Shown: positions 53,950 through 62,985 of the stretch, in pieces
How the letters are laid out: every line of letters starts with the position of its first letter
Numbering within the stretch: position 1 is the first letter of the stretch
Assembly: GCF_019968605.1 (NCBI RefSeq)
Contig: NZ_CP082966.1
Span: 1,785,001 to 1,849,000, forward strand
Reading direction: 5' to 3'
Length of the DNA: 64,000 nt
From: Polaribacter litorisediminis
GTDB taxonomy: Bacteria > Bacteroidota > Bacteroidia > Flavobacteriales > Flavobacteriaceae
Translations under genes and position numbers: made by a program
The notes under the pieces: generated by a model
Databases searched by the model: none
What the model was told of the DNA's origin: nothing
Seen by the model: the letters and a program-made list of their open reading frames with translations, nothing else

Positions 53950-56900
53950 AATAGTTTTTATAAATAGTGCATCTGTGCAATATGCCGAAATTGAATTAGA
54001 CGGAAATGTGCATTTCATAGGAACACAAGGTGTAGGAAAAAGTACTTTACTTCGCGCTATTCTATTTTTCTACAATGCAAATAAAACAAAACTTGGAATA
54101 CCAAGAGAGAAAAAAGGATTTGATGATTATTATTTTCAATATCAAAACTCATATATGATATATGAAATTATAAAAGACAAAATTCCTTTTTGTGTTTTAG
54201 CGTACAAGGTAAATGGAAAAGTTGCATTTAGGTTTTTTAACTCTGAGTATAAACGCGAATTATTTATTGATAAAGATAATAGAGCTTTTGAAAGTTGGGA
54301 TGCAATTAGAAACGCTTTTGGTACAGCTATTTATTATACCAGTCTAATAAAAAGTTATGAAGATTTTCGTAGAATTATTTATGGAGATAATAGCGGCTTA
54401 AAGCCAGAATTTAAAAAGTATGCTTTAATAGAAAGTAAGCAATATCAAAATATACCAAGAACAATTCAAAATGTATTGCTAAATACTAATTTAGAAGCAA
54501 AATTTATAAAAGATACCATCATTAATTCTATAAATGAAGAGGAATTTGTTATCGATATAGAGAATTATTCTAAAAATCATTTACGTGATTTTGAAACTCA
54601 AATTAATGATATTAAAATATGGTTCAAAAAAAATAGAAAAGGGCAAATTGTAGTTAGAAAACAGGCAGAGAAAATTATTGCTAGATTAAGAGTCTATAAT
54701 TTTTTAAAAAGAGAAAAAAAAGAGCTCGCTTATGGTTTAGCATCTAGACTCAATTATATAGAAAACGAAAAGCCAATTTTATTTTCTAATTATTCGAAAG
54801 AAAATAATGAATTAAATGAGTTATCAAAAAAGAGAGAAAATTTAATAAAAACGCATCGAAGAAGAGAACAAGATATTATTTCTGATATAAAATTAATCAC
54901 TACAGAATTAGGCAAATCAAAACTGAGACAGGCTGAATATGATGATAAAAATATCAAGAAAATAATTTCGAAAGTTGCAAAGAAAGATGGCTTAATTATA
55001 AAACAAAAAACTTTAGAAGAAGAAAAAAATCTTCTAAAATCTGAATTCGCAGAAATTAGTCAAAAATTTCAAGCGCTCATTTCCCAAATTCAAAATCAAC
55101 AACAAGAGTTTACCAATACACAAAACGCAGAAATTCATAAAATAGAGCGAACTTTTGAAGGGCATAAAACTTCAATAATAAATGCCTACCAAAAATTGAC
55201 ACATCAAATTAAAGAAGAAAACAAAGATGAGGTAACAAAAGGTTACAATGCCCTAGAAACCATAAAAGAAAATGAAAATAGCATAAAGAGAAGCAAATCA
55301 GAATTGAAATATAAAATCTTTTTCTCTGCAGAAATTGAGATGAGTAAAAACGATAAAAAAACATTGGAATACAAAATTTCAAGTTCTAAAATTATAGTTT
55401 TAAATTCTACAAATCAAACGGCTACAATTCTTAAAGAATGGGAATTAGAGACAAAAGAAGTGGAAAGAATTCACCATATATCCGTTGAAAAAGAAAATGA
55501 AAAAAAGCAAAAACTAGTTTTAAAAATCGAGAAAATCGAAAACAAAATTAAACAGAGTAAATCCTCTCTATATGGCTGGCTAAATGAGAATATTAATGAT
55601 TGGCAAAATACCATAGGAAAGGTAATCGATGAAGACAATGTTTTATTTCACACAGAACTAAATCCTAAAATAATTGATAGCACTTCTACTACTCTATTTG
55701 GTATATCATTAAACTTAAACACCTTAAAAAACAGCATAAAAACGGTAAAAGAGTACAATCAAGAAATTGACGAATATAAAAATCAGATTATTGAAATTAA
55801 AAATGTCGTTCAACAACTTCATGTAAATAAGGAGGATCGTTTAAAAAAATTGAAAACAAAATTTAAGAAAAACTTAAATCATCTTAAAGAAATTATCGCA
55901 GAACATGAATATATAATATTGCAAAACGAAGAAAAATTAAAGAAAAATAAGATTGATTTGGATGAATGGATTTCAAAATCTACATTGAAAAAAGAAGCTA
56001 CTTTACTAAAACTAGAAAATAATTTAGACGAAATTGCTATAAAGAAATTAAAAGCTGAAGACAACCTAAAAATTATTAAGAAAGGAATAAATCGCAAAAT
56101 AACCTTAAAGGAAAAGGAACGAAATTCTGAAATTAAATCTTTGGAAGAAATCAAAAACAAGACAATTTCAGAAATAAATAATTTAATTTCAAATAATAAA
56201 GAAGCATCCGATAACCGTATTAAAGAATTAAAGCAAAAACAAACCTCAGAATTAGACAATAAAGGAGTTGACACGAATAGACTGCATATAATTGATGATG
56301 GATTAAGCGAAATAGAAAAGGAGTTAGCTTATATTAAAGAGAATGAAACAACCGTTATTGAATACTATAAAGATAAAAGAGAACTCTTCGATAAAGTGCC
56401 GCAATTAAAAGTTGATAACGCTAGTTTAGAGAAAAAGCGAGCATCCATAGTTCATGATCATAAAATGGAATTAAATAAAATTAACACCAAATATGCTAAA
56501 CAAGAGGACTTTGTAAAATCAATAAAAAATACCATTGAAGCATTTGAAAATGACTTAAAAGAATTTGAAAGTTTTAAGCTTTCAGATGCTTTCCTAGATA
56601 TTCGAAACTATTATAATCAACCTATCGGTACTTTTGATACGCAAAAAACAGGAATAGTTTTAATTAAAGAAATTGTAAATAAGCACTCAAAAAACCTTCA
56701 AACTTATGAAGAATTAAGACAATCTATTAATCTATTTAATGGGAACTTTAATGAAGGAAATATTTTCAGTTTCAATATAAAATTAATTTCAAAAGAAAAT
56801 TTTCTAAGCTTTGCTTCCGATCTAAAAGAATTTATCGAATTAGATAAAATTAACGAATATGAAAAACGTGTCAATGAAAGATTTGCACATATTATTCGCT

Positions 56901-57634
56901 TAATAGGTAGAGAAACAAATGAGCTGAACTCTAAAAAAGGAGAAATTGAGAAGATTATTAAAAAAATTAATGATGATTTTATTGGCAAAAACTTTGTGGA
57001 AGCTATCAAAGGAATGGAAATGAAAACTTTAGAAAGTTCTCATCCAATCGTAAAATTATTAATTCAGATAAAAGAATTTAATGATGAAAATAGTCTTGCT
57101 TTAGGAGCAACAAATCTTTTTACTTCGTCCGAAAGTAATTCAAAAAATCAAAAAGCTGTAGATTTATTAAAACAACTAGTCAAAGAATTAATAAAGTCCA
57201 AAAACGCAACGCTAACACTTTCAGAGTCTTTTGATTTACAATTTAGAATCATAGAAAACGATAATGATTCTGGTTGGGTTGAAAAACTTTCTAATGTTGG
57301 CAGTGAAGGAACAGATGTTTTAGTTAAAGCCATGGTAAACATTTTACTTCTAAATGTTTTTAAAAATAGTGCTTCTAAAAAATTCAAAGACTTTAAATTA
57401 CATTGTATGATGGATGAAATAGGAAGACTTCATCCAAATAATGTTAAAGGTATTTTAAGATTTGCCAACGAAAGAAACATTTTACTGATTAATGGCTCAC
57501 CAACAAGTCAAAATGCTACAGATTATCGATACACATATAAACTTGCAAAAGAACAGTCAAAAAGCAATACTAAAAAATACATCACAAAAATTAATCGATT
57601 GGTTAAAGTAACTAACAAAGTTCTTAATGAATGA
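53933..57634 (+). CDS. jetC: Wadjet JetC / MksB-like SMC ATPase
   Basis: This 1233-aa protein is the motor. The head has Walker A GTQGVGKST (residues 30-38). Two long coiled-coil stretches (about 270-480 and 600-880) surround a hinge region. The C-terminal head has the signature-like NVGSEGTDVLVKA (near 1120) and Walker B as CMMDEIGRLHP (near 1157), followed by INGSPT. These features match the JetC/MksB ATPases of Wadjet systems, which extrude and cleave circular plasmids, rather than chromosomal SMC or SbcC. It overlaps the next gene by 4 bases (ATGA). Confidence 0.88.
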   Translation: MRYLNKIVFINSASVQYAEIELDGNVHFIGTQGVGKSTLLRAILFFYNANKTKLGIPREKKGFDDYYFQYQNSYMIYEIIKDKIPFCVLAYKVNGKVAFRFFNSEYKRELFIDKDNRAFESWDAIRNAFGTAIYYTSLIKSYEDFRRIIYGDNSGLKPEFKKYALIESKQYQNIPRTIQNVLLNTNLEAKFIKDTIINSINEEEFVIDIENYSKNHLRDFETQINDIKIWFKKNRKGQIVVRKQAEKIIARLRVYNFLKREKKELAYGLASRLNYIENEKPILFSNYSKENNELNELSKKRENLIKTHRRREQDIISDIKLITTELGKSKLRQAEYDDKNIKKIISKVAKKDGLIIKQKTLEEEKNLLKSEFAEISQKFQALISQIQNQQQEFTNTQNAEIHKIERTFEGHKTSIINAYQKLTHQIKEENKDEVTKGYNALETIKENENSIKRSKSELKYKIFFSAEIEMSKNDKKTLEYKISSSKIIVLNSTNQTATILKEWELETKEVERIHHISVEKENEKKQKLVLKIEKIENKIKQSKSSLYGWLNENINDWQNTIGKVIDEDNVLFHTELNPKIIDSTSTTLFGISLNLNTLKNSIKTVKEYNQEIDEYKNQIIEIKNVVQQLHVNKEDRLKKLKTKFKKNLNHLKEIIAEHEYIILQNEEKLKKNKIDLDEWISKSTLKKEATLLKLENNLDEIAIKKLKAEDNLKIIKKGINRKITLKEKERNSEIKSLEEIKNKTISEINNLISNNKEASDNRIKELKQKQTSELDNKGVDTNRLHIIDDGLSEIEKELAYIKENETTVIEYYKDKRELFDKVPQLKVDNASLEKKRASIVHDHKMELNKINTKYAKQEDFVKSIKNTIEAFENDLKEFESFKLSDAFLDIRNYYNQPIGTFDTQKTGIVLIKEIVNKHSKNLQTYEELRQSINLFNGNFNEGNIFSFNIKLISKENFLSFASDLKEFIELDKINEYEKRVNERFAHIIRLIGRETNELNSKKGEIEKIIKKINDDFIGKNFVEAIKGMEMKTLESSHPIVKLLIQIKEFNDENSLALGATNLFTSSESNSKNQKAVDLLKQLVKELIKSKNATLTLSESFDLQFRIIENDNDSGWVEKLSNVGSEGTDVLVKAMVNILLLNVFKNSASKKFKDFKLHCMMDEIGRLHPNNVKGILRFANERNILLINGSPTSQNATDYRYTYKLAKEQSKSNTKKYITKINRLVKVTNKVLNE

Positions 57635-58494
57635 AATTAACATTAAAAATAGCAAAAATATTAGTCAGACTCATCAATGAAGAATCAATTCCAAATAGTT
57701 TTGCTAAAGGAAGATTAATAGATGATTTAGTTGCTGAAAATATTATTTACAAAAAAGGGAAGCATAAAAAATCTCTAGAGTTGGTAAATAAATCAAGTTT
57801 ACATACTTATTTAGCAAATCAGTTACAAATTAATGATTTGAATAATTATATTTTGGCTTTAGAAAATGAAAATTCAACGCGGGCAGAACTTGTAAAAATT
57901 ACAACAGATTCAAAAAAGTCAAAAGAGAGAGCTTTTAAGGGCTTTTTAGTGAATAGTTATACTTATATAAAAGCTGAGTTGAATAATAAACGCATAATCA
58001 TTAATCCTGATAAAGGAAGCTTCGTTTTTATATATGACTTTGAAACTTTCAAAATTCCAAAAGAAATAACAGTTATTGGCGTTGAAAATTCCAAAAATTT
58101 CAGTCAGATCCAAGAACAGCATTACTTATTTAAAAATATGAATCCTTTGTTTATTTCTCGTTATCCTCAAAATCAAAATAAAGATTTTATTAAATGGATG
58201 AATTCTATTCCAAATAATTATGTACATTTTGGAGATTTTGATATTGCAGGAATTGGAATTTATTTAAATGAATATAAAAAGCATTTATTAGGAAAAGCTA
58301 CATTTTTTATTCCTGAGAATATTAAAATCGATTTAAGAAATAATGGAAATAGAGAACGATTTAATACGCAAAAAATTAATTTCAATATTGACAAAATACA
58401 GGAATCAAAAATTTTAGATTTAATCGAATTAATTAAAAAAGAGCAAAAAGGTTTGGACCAAGAATATTATATCGCTGCAACTCGCAAACGATAA
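57631..58494 (+). CDS. jetD: Wadjet JetD / MksG-like Toprim nuclease, short form
   Basis: The 287-aa protein has a Toprim-type core. The acidic residue is Glu152 (ITVIGVENSKNF), and the DxD pair is Asp202/Asp204 in HFGDFDIAGIG. The C-terminal end KGLDQEYYIA resembles the JetD 'leQE' motif. Wadjet JetD proteins cut plasmid DNA with this Toprim site, after JetABC loop extrusion. Here the N-terminal region (about 1-110) is shorter than in the roughly 390-aa type I JetD, so it may lack part of the usual arm domain. Confidence 0.82.
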   Translation: MKLTLKIAKILVRLINEESIPNSFAKGRLIDDLVAENIIYKKGKHKKSLELVNKSSLHTYLANQLQINDLNNYILALENENSTRAELVKITTDSKKSKERAFKGFLVNSYTYIKAELNNKRIIINPDKGSFVFIYDFETFKIPKEITVIGVENSKNFSQIQEQHYLFKNMNPLFISRYPQNQNKDFIKWMNSIPNNYVHFGDFDIAGIGIYLNEYKKHLLGKATFFIPENIKIDLRNNGNRERFNTQKINFNIDKIQESKILDLIELIKKEQKGLDQEYYIAATRKR

Positions 58495-58635
58495 ATTTGA
58501 AACCTAGTTACAAGTCGCTACGACCACTTTTATCACCAAAAATTGAAAAAGATTATTTCTTGCCAAACCTCACTGCAGAGCTCAATAACCAACATCTTAA
58601 TCATAAAATAACACTACAAACTTATTGGGGACTAC

Positions 58636-58863
58636 AATATAGGCAGAAAAAACTACCTCTTTGCGGGAAGTCATGAATCTGCACAAAACATAGCAATGTT
58701 TTACTTGTTTTTTGCAACATGTAAATCCCTAAACATAAATCCATATCATTGGTTATCTGATGTCATTGATTGAATCACAGAATATAAAGCAAATAAATTG
58801 TTTGAATTGTTACCTCAAAATTGGAGCAAAAAATTAGATGCAGTTTACAGAACGCTTACTTAA
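58636..58863 (+). pseudogene. IS66 transposase C-terminal remnant
   Basis: The frame NIGRKNYLFAGSHESAQNIA, followed by MFYLFFATCKSLNINPYHWL, matches the C-terminal part of IS66-family transposases. It has a TGA in place of an Arg codon inside SDVID*ITEY, and then reads KANKLFELLPQNWSK to a stop codon. The upstream part of the transposase is not found. It marks old mobile-element activity next to the SMC operon. Confidence 0.85.
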
Positions 58864-59313
58864 TTTGGTGTAATATCATTCATAATTTAAATTTACAGGT
58901 TTCAGACTAAAAATCGAATCGATTACAAATAGCAACTTCTTGATTCACTATGAAGAAGGAAAAAATTTTCAAATTAGCTGTCAATTGAGCTGAAGAGTTC
59001 CCTTTTGTCCAAATTAGATGTAATTGATTTTAAAAAACGCATCATAAATAGCTCTTATGCGATAGAACTATTGAAAACTCGCTCCTTTACTTGGTAACCC
59101 TCCTTTTAAAACCAAAACTTTCGTTTTACTCTTTATCCTAGCAATGGCTTAGTCAACAAGGCATATAGTGTTGGCTTATCGGTGGGTCATAGGCTTAGTT
59201 ATTGGCAACTAGGACATTCTTGTCTGTCAATGGTTTGAGAACATTTTTCAATGCAATCATTCCGTTTGCTGCATAAAAAGAGTTTTTTTTTTAATAATAT
59301 TTTGTTATAATTT
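58864..59313. other. Intergenic stretch without a recognised gene
   Basis: These 450 bases hold no frame of note on either strand. They may be decayed mobile-element sequence. Confidence 0.4.
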
Positions 59314-59787
59314 TCATTCATCTTCAATCTTTTTGATGTAAATAAATAGCATGCGCTTTTCTTCCTCAATATCAAAATTTGTTAGTAATTCCAGCCCCCT
59401 AACAAATCCAATAGAGTTTTCCTTTATTTTTTCAATTGTTTCAACTGTTGTTTTTAATTCGTTACTATCTGCTTTTACTTCAGTTGTTTTAATAATAAAT
59501 TCTGAAGTTATTACTGCTCCATTAAAGAAAGCACTTACCTGCCTTTGTGCCTTTATTTGTGCAATTCTAGTTAAAATGCTATTACTTTTACCTGCCTTTT
59601 CTAAAGAAAGAACTGAGATGATATATTTATTATCATAATCTTCTATAACTTTAACACCCTCAAAAGGTGCCGAGTTATACATTCTTTTTATAAAATTGGT
59701 TAAAGATACTTTATCGTCATTAAAACCTTGCCCGTATGTAACTACTGATAAAATTAATGTTACAATTATTAGTATAGTTTGTTTCAT
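59314..59787 (-). CDS. Secreted LPP20-like small protein
   Basis: The 157-aa product begins with a signal peptide (MKQTILIIVTLILSVVTYGQ). The rest resembles the LPP20/FlgO-type fold: LEKAGKSNSILTRIAQIKAQRQVSAFFNG, then TVETIEKIKENSIGFVRGLELL. The start overlaps the upstream HEPN-motif gene by 4 bases (ATGA), so the two are translationally coupled. A secreted protein coupled to a cytoplasmic nuclease gene is unusual. The larger LPP20/FlgT-like protein at 60921-62615 shares this type of domain. Confidence 0.65.
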   Translation of the reverse strand: MKQTILIIVTLILSVVTYGQGFNDDKVSLTNFIKRMYNSAPFEGVKVIEDYDNKYIISVLSLEKAGKSNSILTRIAQIKAQRQVSAFFNGAVITSEFIIKTTEVKADSNELKTTVETIEKIKENSIGFVRGLELLTNFDIEEEKRMLFIYIKKIEDE

Positions 59788-60260
59788 TTTTCTACTCTCT
59801 TTTTTAAACTTGTGCTTCTTAGTTTTCTGAGTTGTTTATCATATTCATTAAATATCTTACGTCCGTCCTTCGCAGTTTTTTTAGCTAGTTTCAAGAAACT
59901 ATTATAGTCTTTCTTTTTACCTATTTCAATTTTTGCAGCTTGGTGGATTACCTTATTTCTATCGCCACACCAGTTATTTATTTGTTTATTCATAATTTGC
60001 TTTAATAAAGTATCCGTTTCGATTGTACGAAGTGTATCAAGCAAATTCCCTATTGTATTAAATGATACAGGCTGTTTTGTTAATTCTCCAATTCTACTTT
60101 CAAGTCTATCACTAATTAAACTCTCTATTAAAGCGGTTGCTTCAAGAAAAAATGAGTGCTCGATAGCTGTATTATAGCGACTCATTACCGCCTTTATAAT
60201 TTCATATCTTTCGTATGCAGATATATCAAGAATTGTTGCTCTTATTTTCTTTTTGCCCAT
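59784..60260 (-). CDS. HEPN-motif protein
   Basis: The 158-aa helical protein has an R-x4-H motif (R101-N-K-V-I-H106) with Trp/Asp before it (NNWCGDRNKVIHQ), and an upstream helix with Glu40 (FFLEATALIESLISDRLESR). This is the arrangement of HEPN ribonucleases used in toxins and defence. The C-terminus is Lys/Arg-rich. It overlaps the GIY-YIG gene by 19 bases and the secreted gene by 4. A function as an RNase is inferred from the motif only. Confidence 0.65.
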   Translation of the reverse strand: MGKKKIRATILDISAYERYEIIKAVMSRYNTAIEHSFFLEATALIESLISDRLESRIGELTKQPVSFNTIGNLLDTLRTIETDTLLKQIMNKQINNWCGDRNKVIHQAAKIEIGKKKDYNSFLKLAKKTAKDGRKIFNEYDKQLRKLRSTSLKKRVEK

Positions 60261-60742
60261 TGTTGCTTTATATTTTTTTTATAGTATGTTTCAATAATTT
60301 TTTTTTCTAAAAACAAAGGATTTGTATCTGCCGTAATTTTTAGTTTTGAAGTGATTTTAGAATAAAAACAACAGATTAATATTTTAGATATTTTATCCAA
60401 TTGCATCATAATGGGCCAAGCTTCATTTCTACTTGTATTTTTTGATGGCATATAGCACAAATATTTTTCTGGAGGATAACAAACAGCTAGTAATCTTTTG
60501 GGTATTTGATGCGCATTAATTACCCCTTCTTTATTTGCCCCTGCCTTCCCAACATAGAGCAAATTTCCCAATGTATCTTTTGAAAAATCGTAAACAATAT
60601 ATACGCCAGGTTTGTATAATAGATTAGCCTTAACGATTGTAGCAGCAAGTGAAATGTGCACATCTGGCTGAAAAACAAACTCATCATAATGTAAATTCTT
60701 GAGAAATTTATTATATTTTATGAAATGAGCCTTATGCAACAT
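60242..60742 (-). CDS. GIY-YIG nuclease-like protein
   Basis: The 166-aa protein has the GIY-YIG signatures: GVYIVYD (residues 46-52) and LLYVGKAG (61-68), with Arg83 (IPKRLL) in the right spot. Glu146 lies in PLFLEKKIIETYY, which matches the metal-binding Glu of the fold. This is the layout of GIY-YIG endonucleases, including Hpy188I-like restriction enzymes. The gene overlaps the HEPN gene and opens the three-gene set. The 178-base gap upstream may hold the promoter. The substrate (DNA or RNA) is unknown. Confidence 0.68.
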   Translation of the reverse strand: MLHKAHFIKYNKFLKNLHYDEFVFQPDVHISLAATIVKANLLYKPGVYIVYDFSKDTLGNLLYVGKAGANKEGVINAHQIPKRLLAVCYPPEKYLCYMPSKNTSRNEAWPIMMQLDKISKILICCFYSKITSKLKITADTNPLFLEKKIIETYYKKNIKQQWAKRK

Positions 60743-60920
60743 ATTTTGGTTTTATTTAATAGAATAACGTAGATATTATAAAGTGATATTAATACTTGAA
60801 ATTTTACTAATATCATCTAACTTAACATTCAAACTCCATTTATTTTACAAAGAAGGCTATCTTGTAAATATTGATACCTAAATAAAAAAACATTAAAATT
60901 CGAATCTATGATTATGAGTT

Positions 60921-62615
60921 TTAGTTTATAGGTTTTATTGTATATTCTGTAATTTGTTTGATTTCGTCTAGCGTTTTTTTGTCAAAAAAAGTAATCCAAA
61001 TTATTGAATTTTCATCGAAGAATTCTTTTGGTATATCTTTGTAGTTGTAGCTGGCGTTGTAAAAGTTGTAAAAGTTAAGAATAATATTTTTATCACCTCC
61101 CTGAATGTTTCTATATTTATATTTTAGATTAAATCTCCAATTAAACATATTTGTCCCCAGCCCGTCTAAATAATCTTCAACAACTTCTGGAGTGCGATAT
61201 TTGTCGCGCACATAGTTCATAAAACTAGGGCCCACCCATCCTGTTAAAAGGGACCAACTTCTAGGAACATTTGCGTTAGCCCTAGCACCACCACTCAAAC
61301 CATTAGAAATCCTCAATATTTGAAAAAAATCAATAAGAACCATATCTTCTAAATAGTGTGAATTCCGAAAATATGACCTATCAATACCTAATATATTATC
61401 GCCTGTTAATTTATTTAAACCATTATTTATTTCAAAATTTAAAACTATATCTCTGATAGAAATTATAAAATCTTGTATAAGGTAAATACTTTTCGGATTT
61501 CTAAAATAAACAGGCCTTGGAGGATTAGATTTATTATCTTCATTATAGCTTAGCATTAAATCGAACTTTTTCCCGACACTTTTATAAGAGTTTACTTCAT
61601 CTTGTGTCATTGATAGTTTAAGAAATGTGTTGTTAAAATAGCTTGCAAAGGCATCAAAATTCTTGTTTAACTTAATTTTGACTGTTAACGGTATTTTATA
61701 GTTCAAGTCGTCTTTTAACGGATTACCTGAGGAATATATTGAATAATCAAATGATTTTTTTAGTATTGCCTTAGATATTTCAATAATATCGTTTACTGCT
61801 TTTAATTCTCCTTTTGCAATAAGCTCTTGTTGCATCATATTTGCTGCAAACAAGCCTCCTTTAAATTCTATATTAATTCCTTTGCTTTGTGAAAAAGATT
61901 CTAATTTTGTAATAGAAACCGTAGTTTTTAACATAACAAATATGTTTCCATTTGGCAGTTTTTCCTCAGATAATAATTCAAAAGACTTGATATTTCCATT
62001 TGTAATAGAAACAATTTCATCTTTTACTAAATCATCATTAAGAATTGTTGCATTAGAAGAAATAAAAGTACCAAAAGATTGATCTATAGCATCTCTTAAA
62101 GCATTTTGTCTGGCTTCTCCCAGGGTTTTTCCTTGACCACTTACAATTAAAGTTACGGTTTTGTCAGAGTTATTAGAAGGTAAATTAGATTTATCATTTA
62201 ATGCCTCACTTGTTGTGCTGTCGGAAATTGAATTACTTTCCCTTAAAGTTGGAGAAAGAGAACTTTTAGTTTCCTCTAATAATTTAGTAATTTCTAATAT
62301 TAACTTTTTCTTATCTTTTTTACTAAAGAATTTAAGAGGTTTCGTTTGAATAAAATTCAAATATTCAGTATATCTATCAAACGCTAGTTTATAATTTTTT
62401 AATTGGTAATAAGAATTAGCATTCATTGATAACACATAGACTTTAACGTAATCATCAATTTTTCCGAAGTCATTATTCAATAATTTTTCAGTGTATTCTA
62501 AAGATTCTTTATAATTTTTAGCTGAGTATAAATTTTGTGCTAAATTATATTCATTTTCTTGACCAAAAATACTTATTGTGACTATAAACAATAAAATGGG
62601 TAAAATGTGTTTCAT
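60921..62615 (-). CDS. Secreted TPR and LPP20/FlgT-like protein
   Basis: The 564-aa product starts with a signal peptide (MKHILPILLFIVTISIFGQ). TPR-like helices follow (about 20-115: AQNLYSAKNYKESLEYTEKLL, YYQLKNYKLAFDRYTEYL). Next is a domain resembling FlgT/LPP20 (about 155-245: VSGQGKTLGEARQNALRDAIDQSFGTFISS through KTTVSITKLE). The rest has a long region with many aromatic residues and no clear family. Such domains occur in envelope and flagellar-type assembly lipoproteins. It is likely periplasmic or outer-membrane-bound. Confidence 0.72.
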   Translation of the reverse strand: MKHILPILLFIVTISIFGQENEYNLAQNLYSAKNYKESLEYTEKLLNNDFGKIDDYVKVYVLSMNANSYYQLKNYKLAFDRYTEYLNFIQTKPLKFFSKKDKKKLILEITKLLEETKSSLSPTLRESNSISDSTTSEALNDKSNLPSNNSDKTVTLIVSGQGKTLGEARQNALRDAIDQSFGTFISSNATILNDDLVKDEIVSITNGNIKSFELLSEEKLPNGNIFVMLKTTVSITKLESFSQSKGINIEFKGGLFAANMMQQELIAKGELKAVNDIIEISKAILKKSFDYSIYSSGNPLKDDLNYKIPLTVKIKLNKNFDAFASYFNNTFLKLSMTQDEVNSYKSVGKKFDLMLSYNEDNKSNPPRPVYFRNPKSIYLIQDFIISIRDIVLNFEINNGLNKLTGDNILGIDRSYFRNSHYLEDMVLIDFFQILRISNGLSGGARANANVPRSWSLLTGWVGPSFMNYVRDKYRTPEVVEDYLDGLGTNMFNWRFNLKYKYRNIQGGDKNIILNFYNFYNASYNYKDIPKEFFDENSIIWITFFDKKTLDEIKQITEYTIKPIN

Positions 62616-62985
62616 TAATATATTTTTTATTGGTTTTGCTACTCTTACTTTTTGTAGTTATTTGTTATAATTATCGCCAGCTTTCTTTACTCATAAGCAG
62701 TATTTTTATGCTAATTTTATTACGATACATTATAAATTCTTATTTATTACTCTTTCTGCTCTAATTTCTAATTCAGAGTATTAAATAAGTTTATAGCATG
62801 TTGTATTCTATCTAAGTCGTTAATCTCATGTATTCTGCAAAATGTATCAATAGCCCGCATCCAATAATTAAATGAACACCGTTTATTATTGTTTGGGTTG
62901 TTGTTTTTCAGGTTTAATGCAAAACGCACTTGTGATGCAATGCAAGGGCTTATTTGAGTTTGAGTATTATGAAACATTAATATCC
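62616..62985. other. Intergenic stretch without a firm gene
   Basis: These 370 bases lie between two minus-strand secreted-protein genes. A 75-codon frame (62768-62995) is present but weak, and is listed among the rejected items. Confidence 0.4.
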
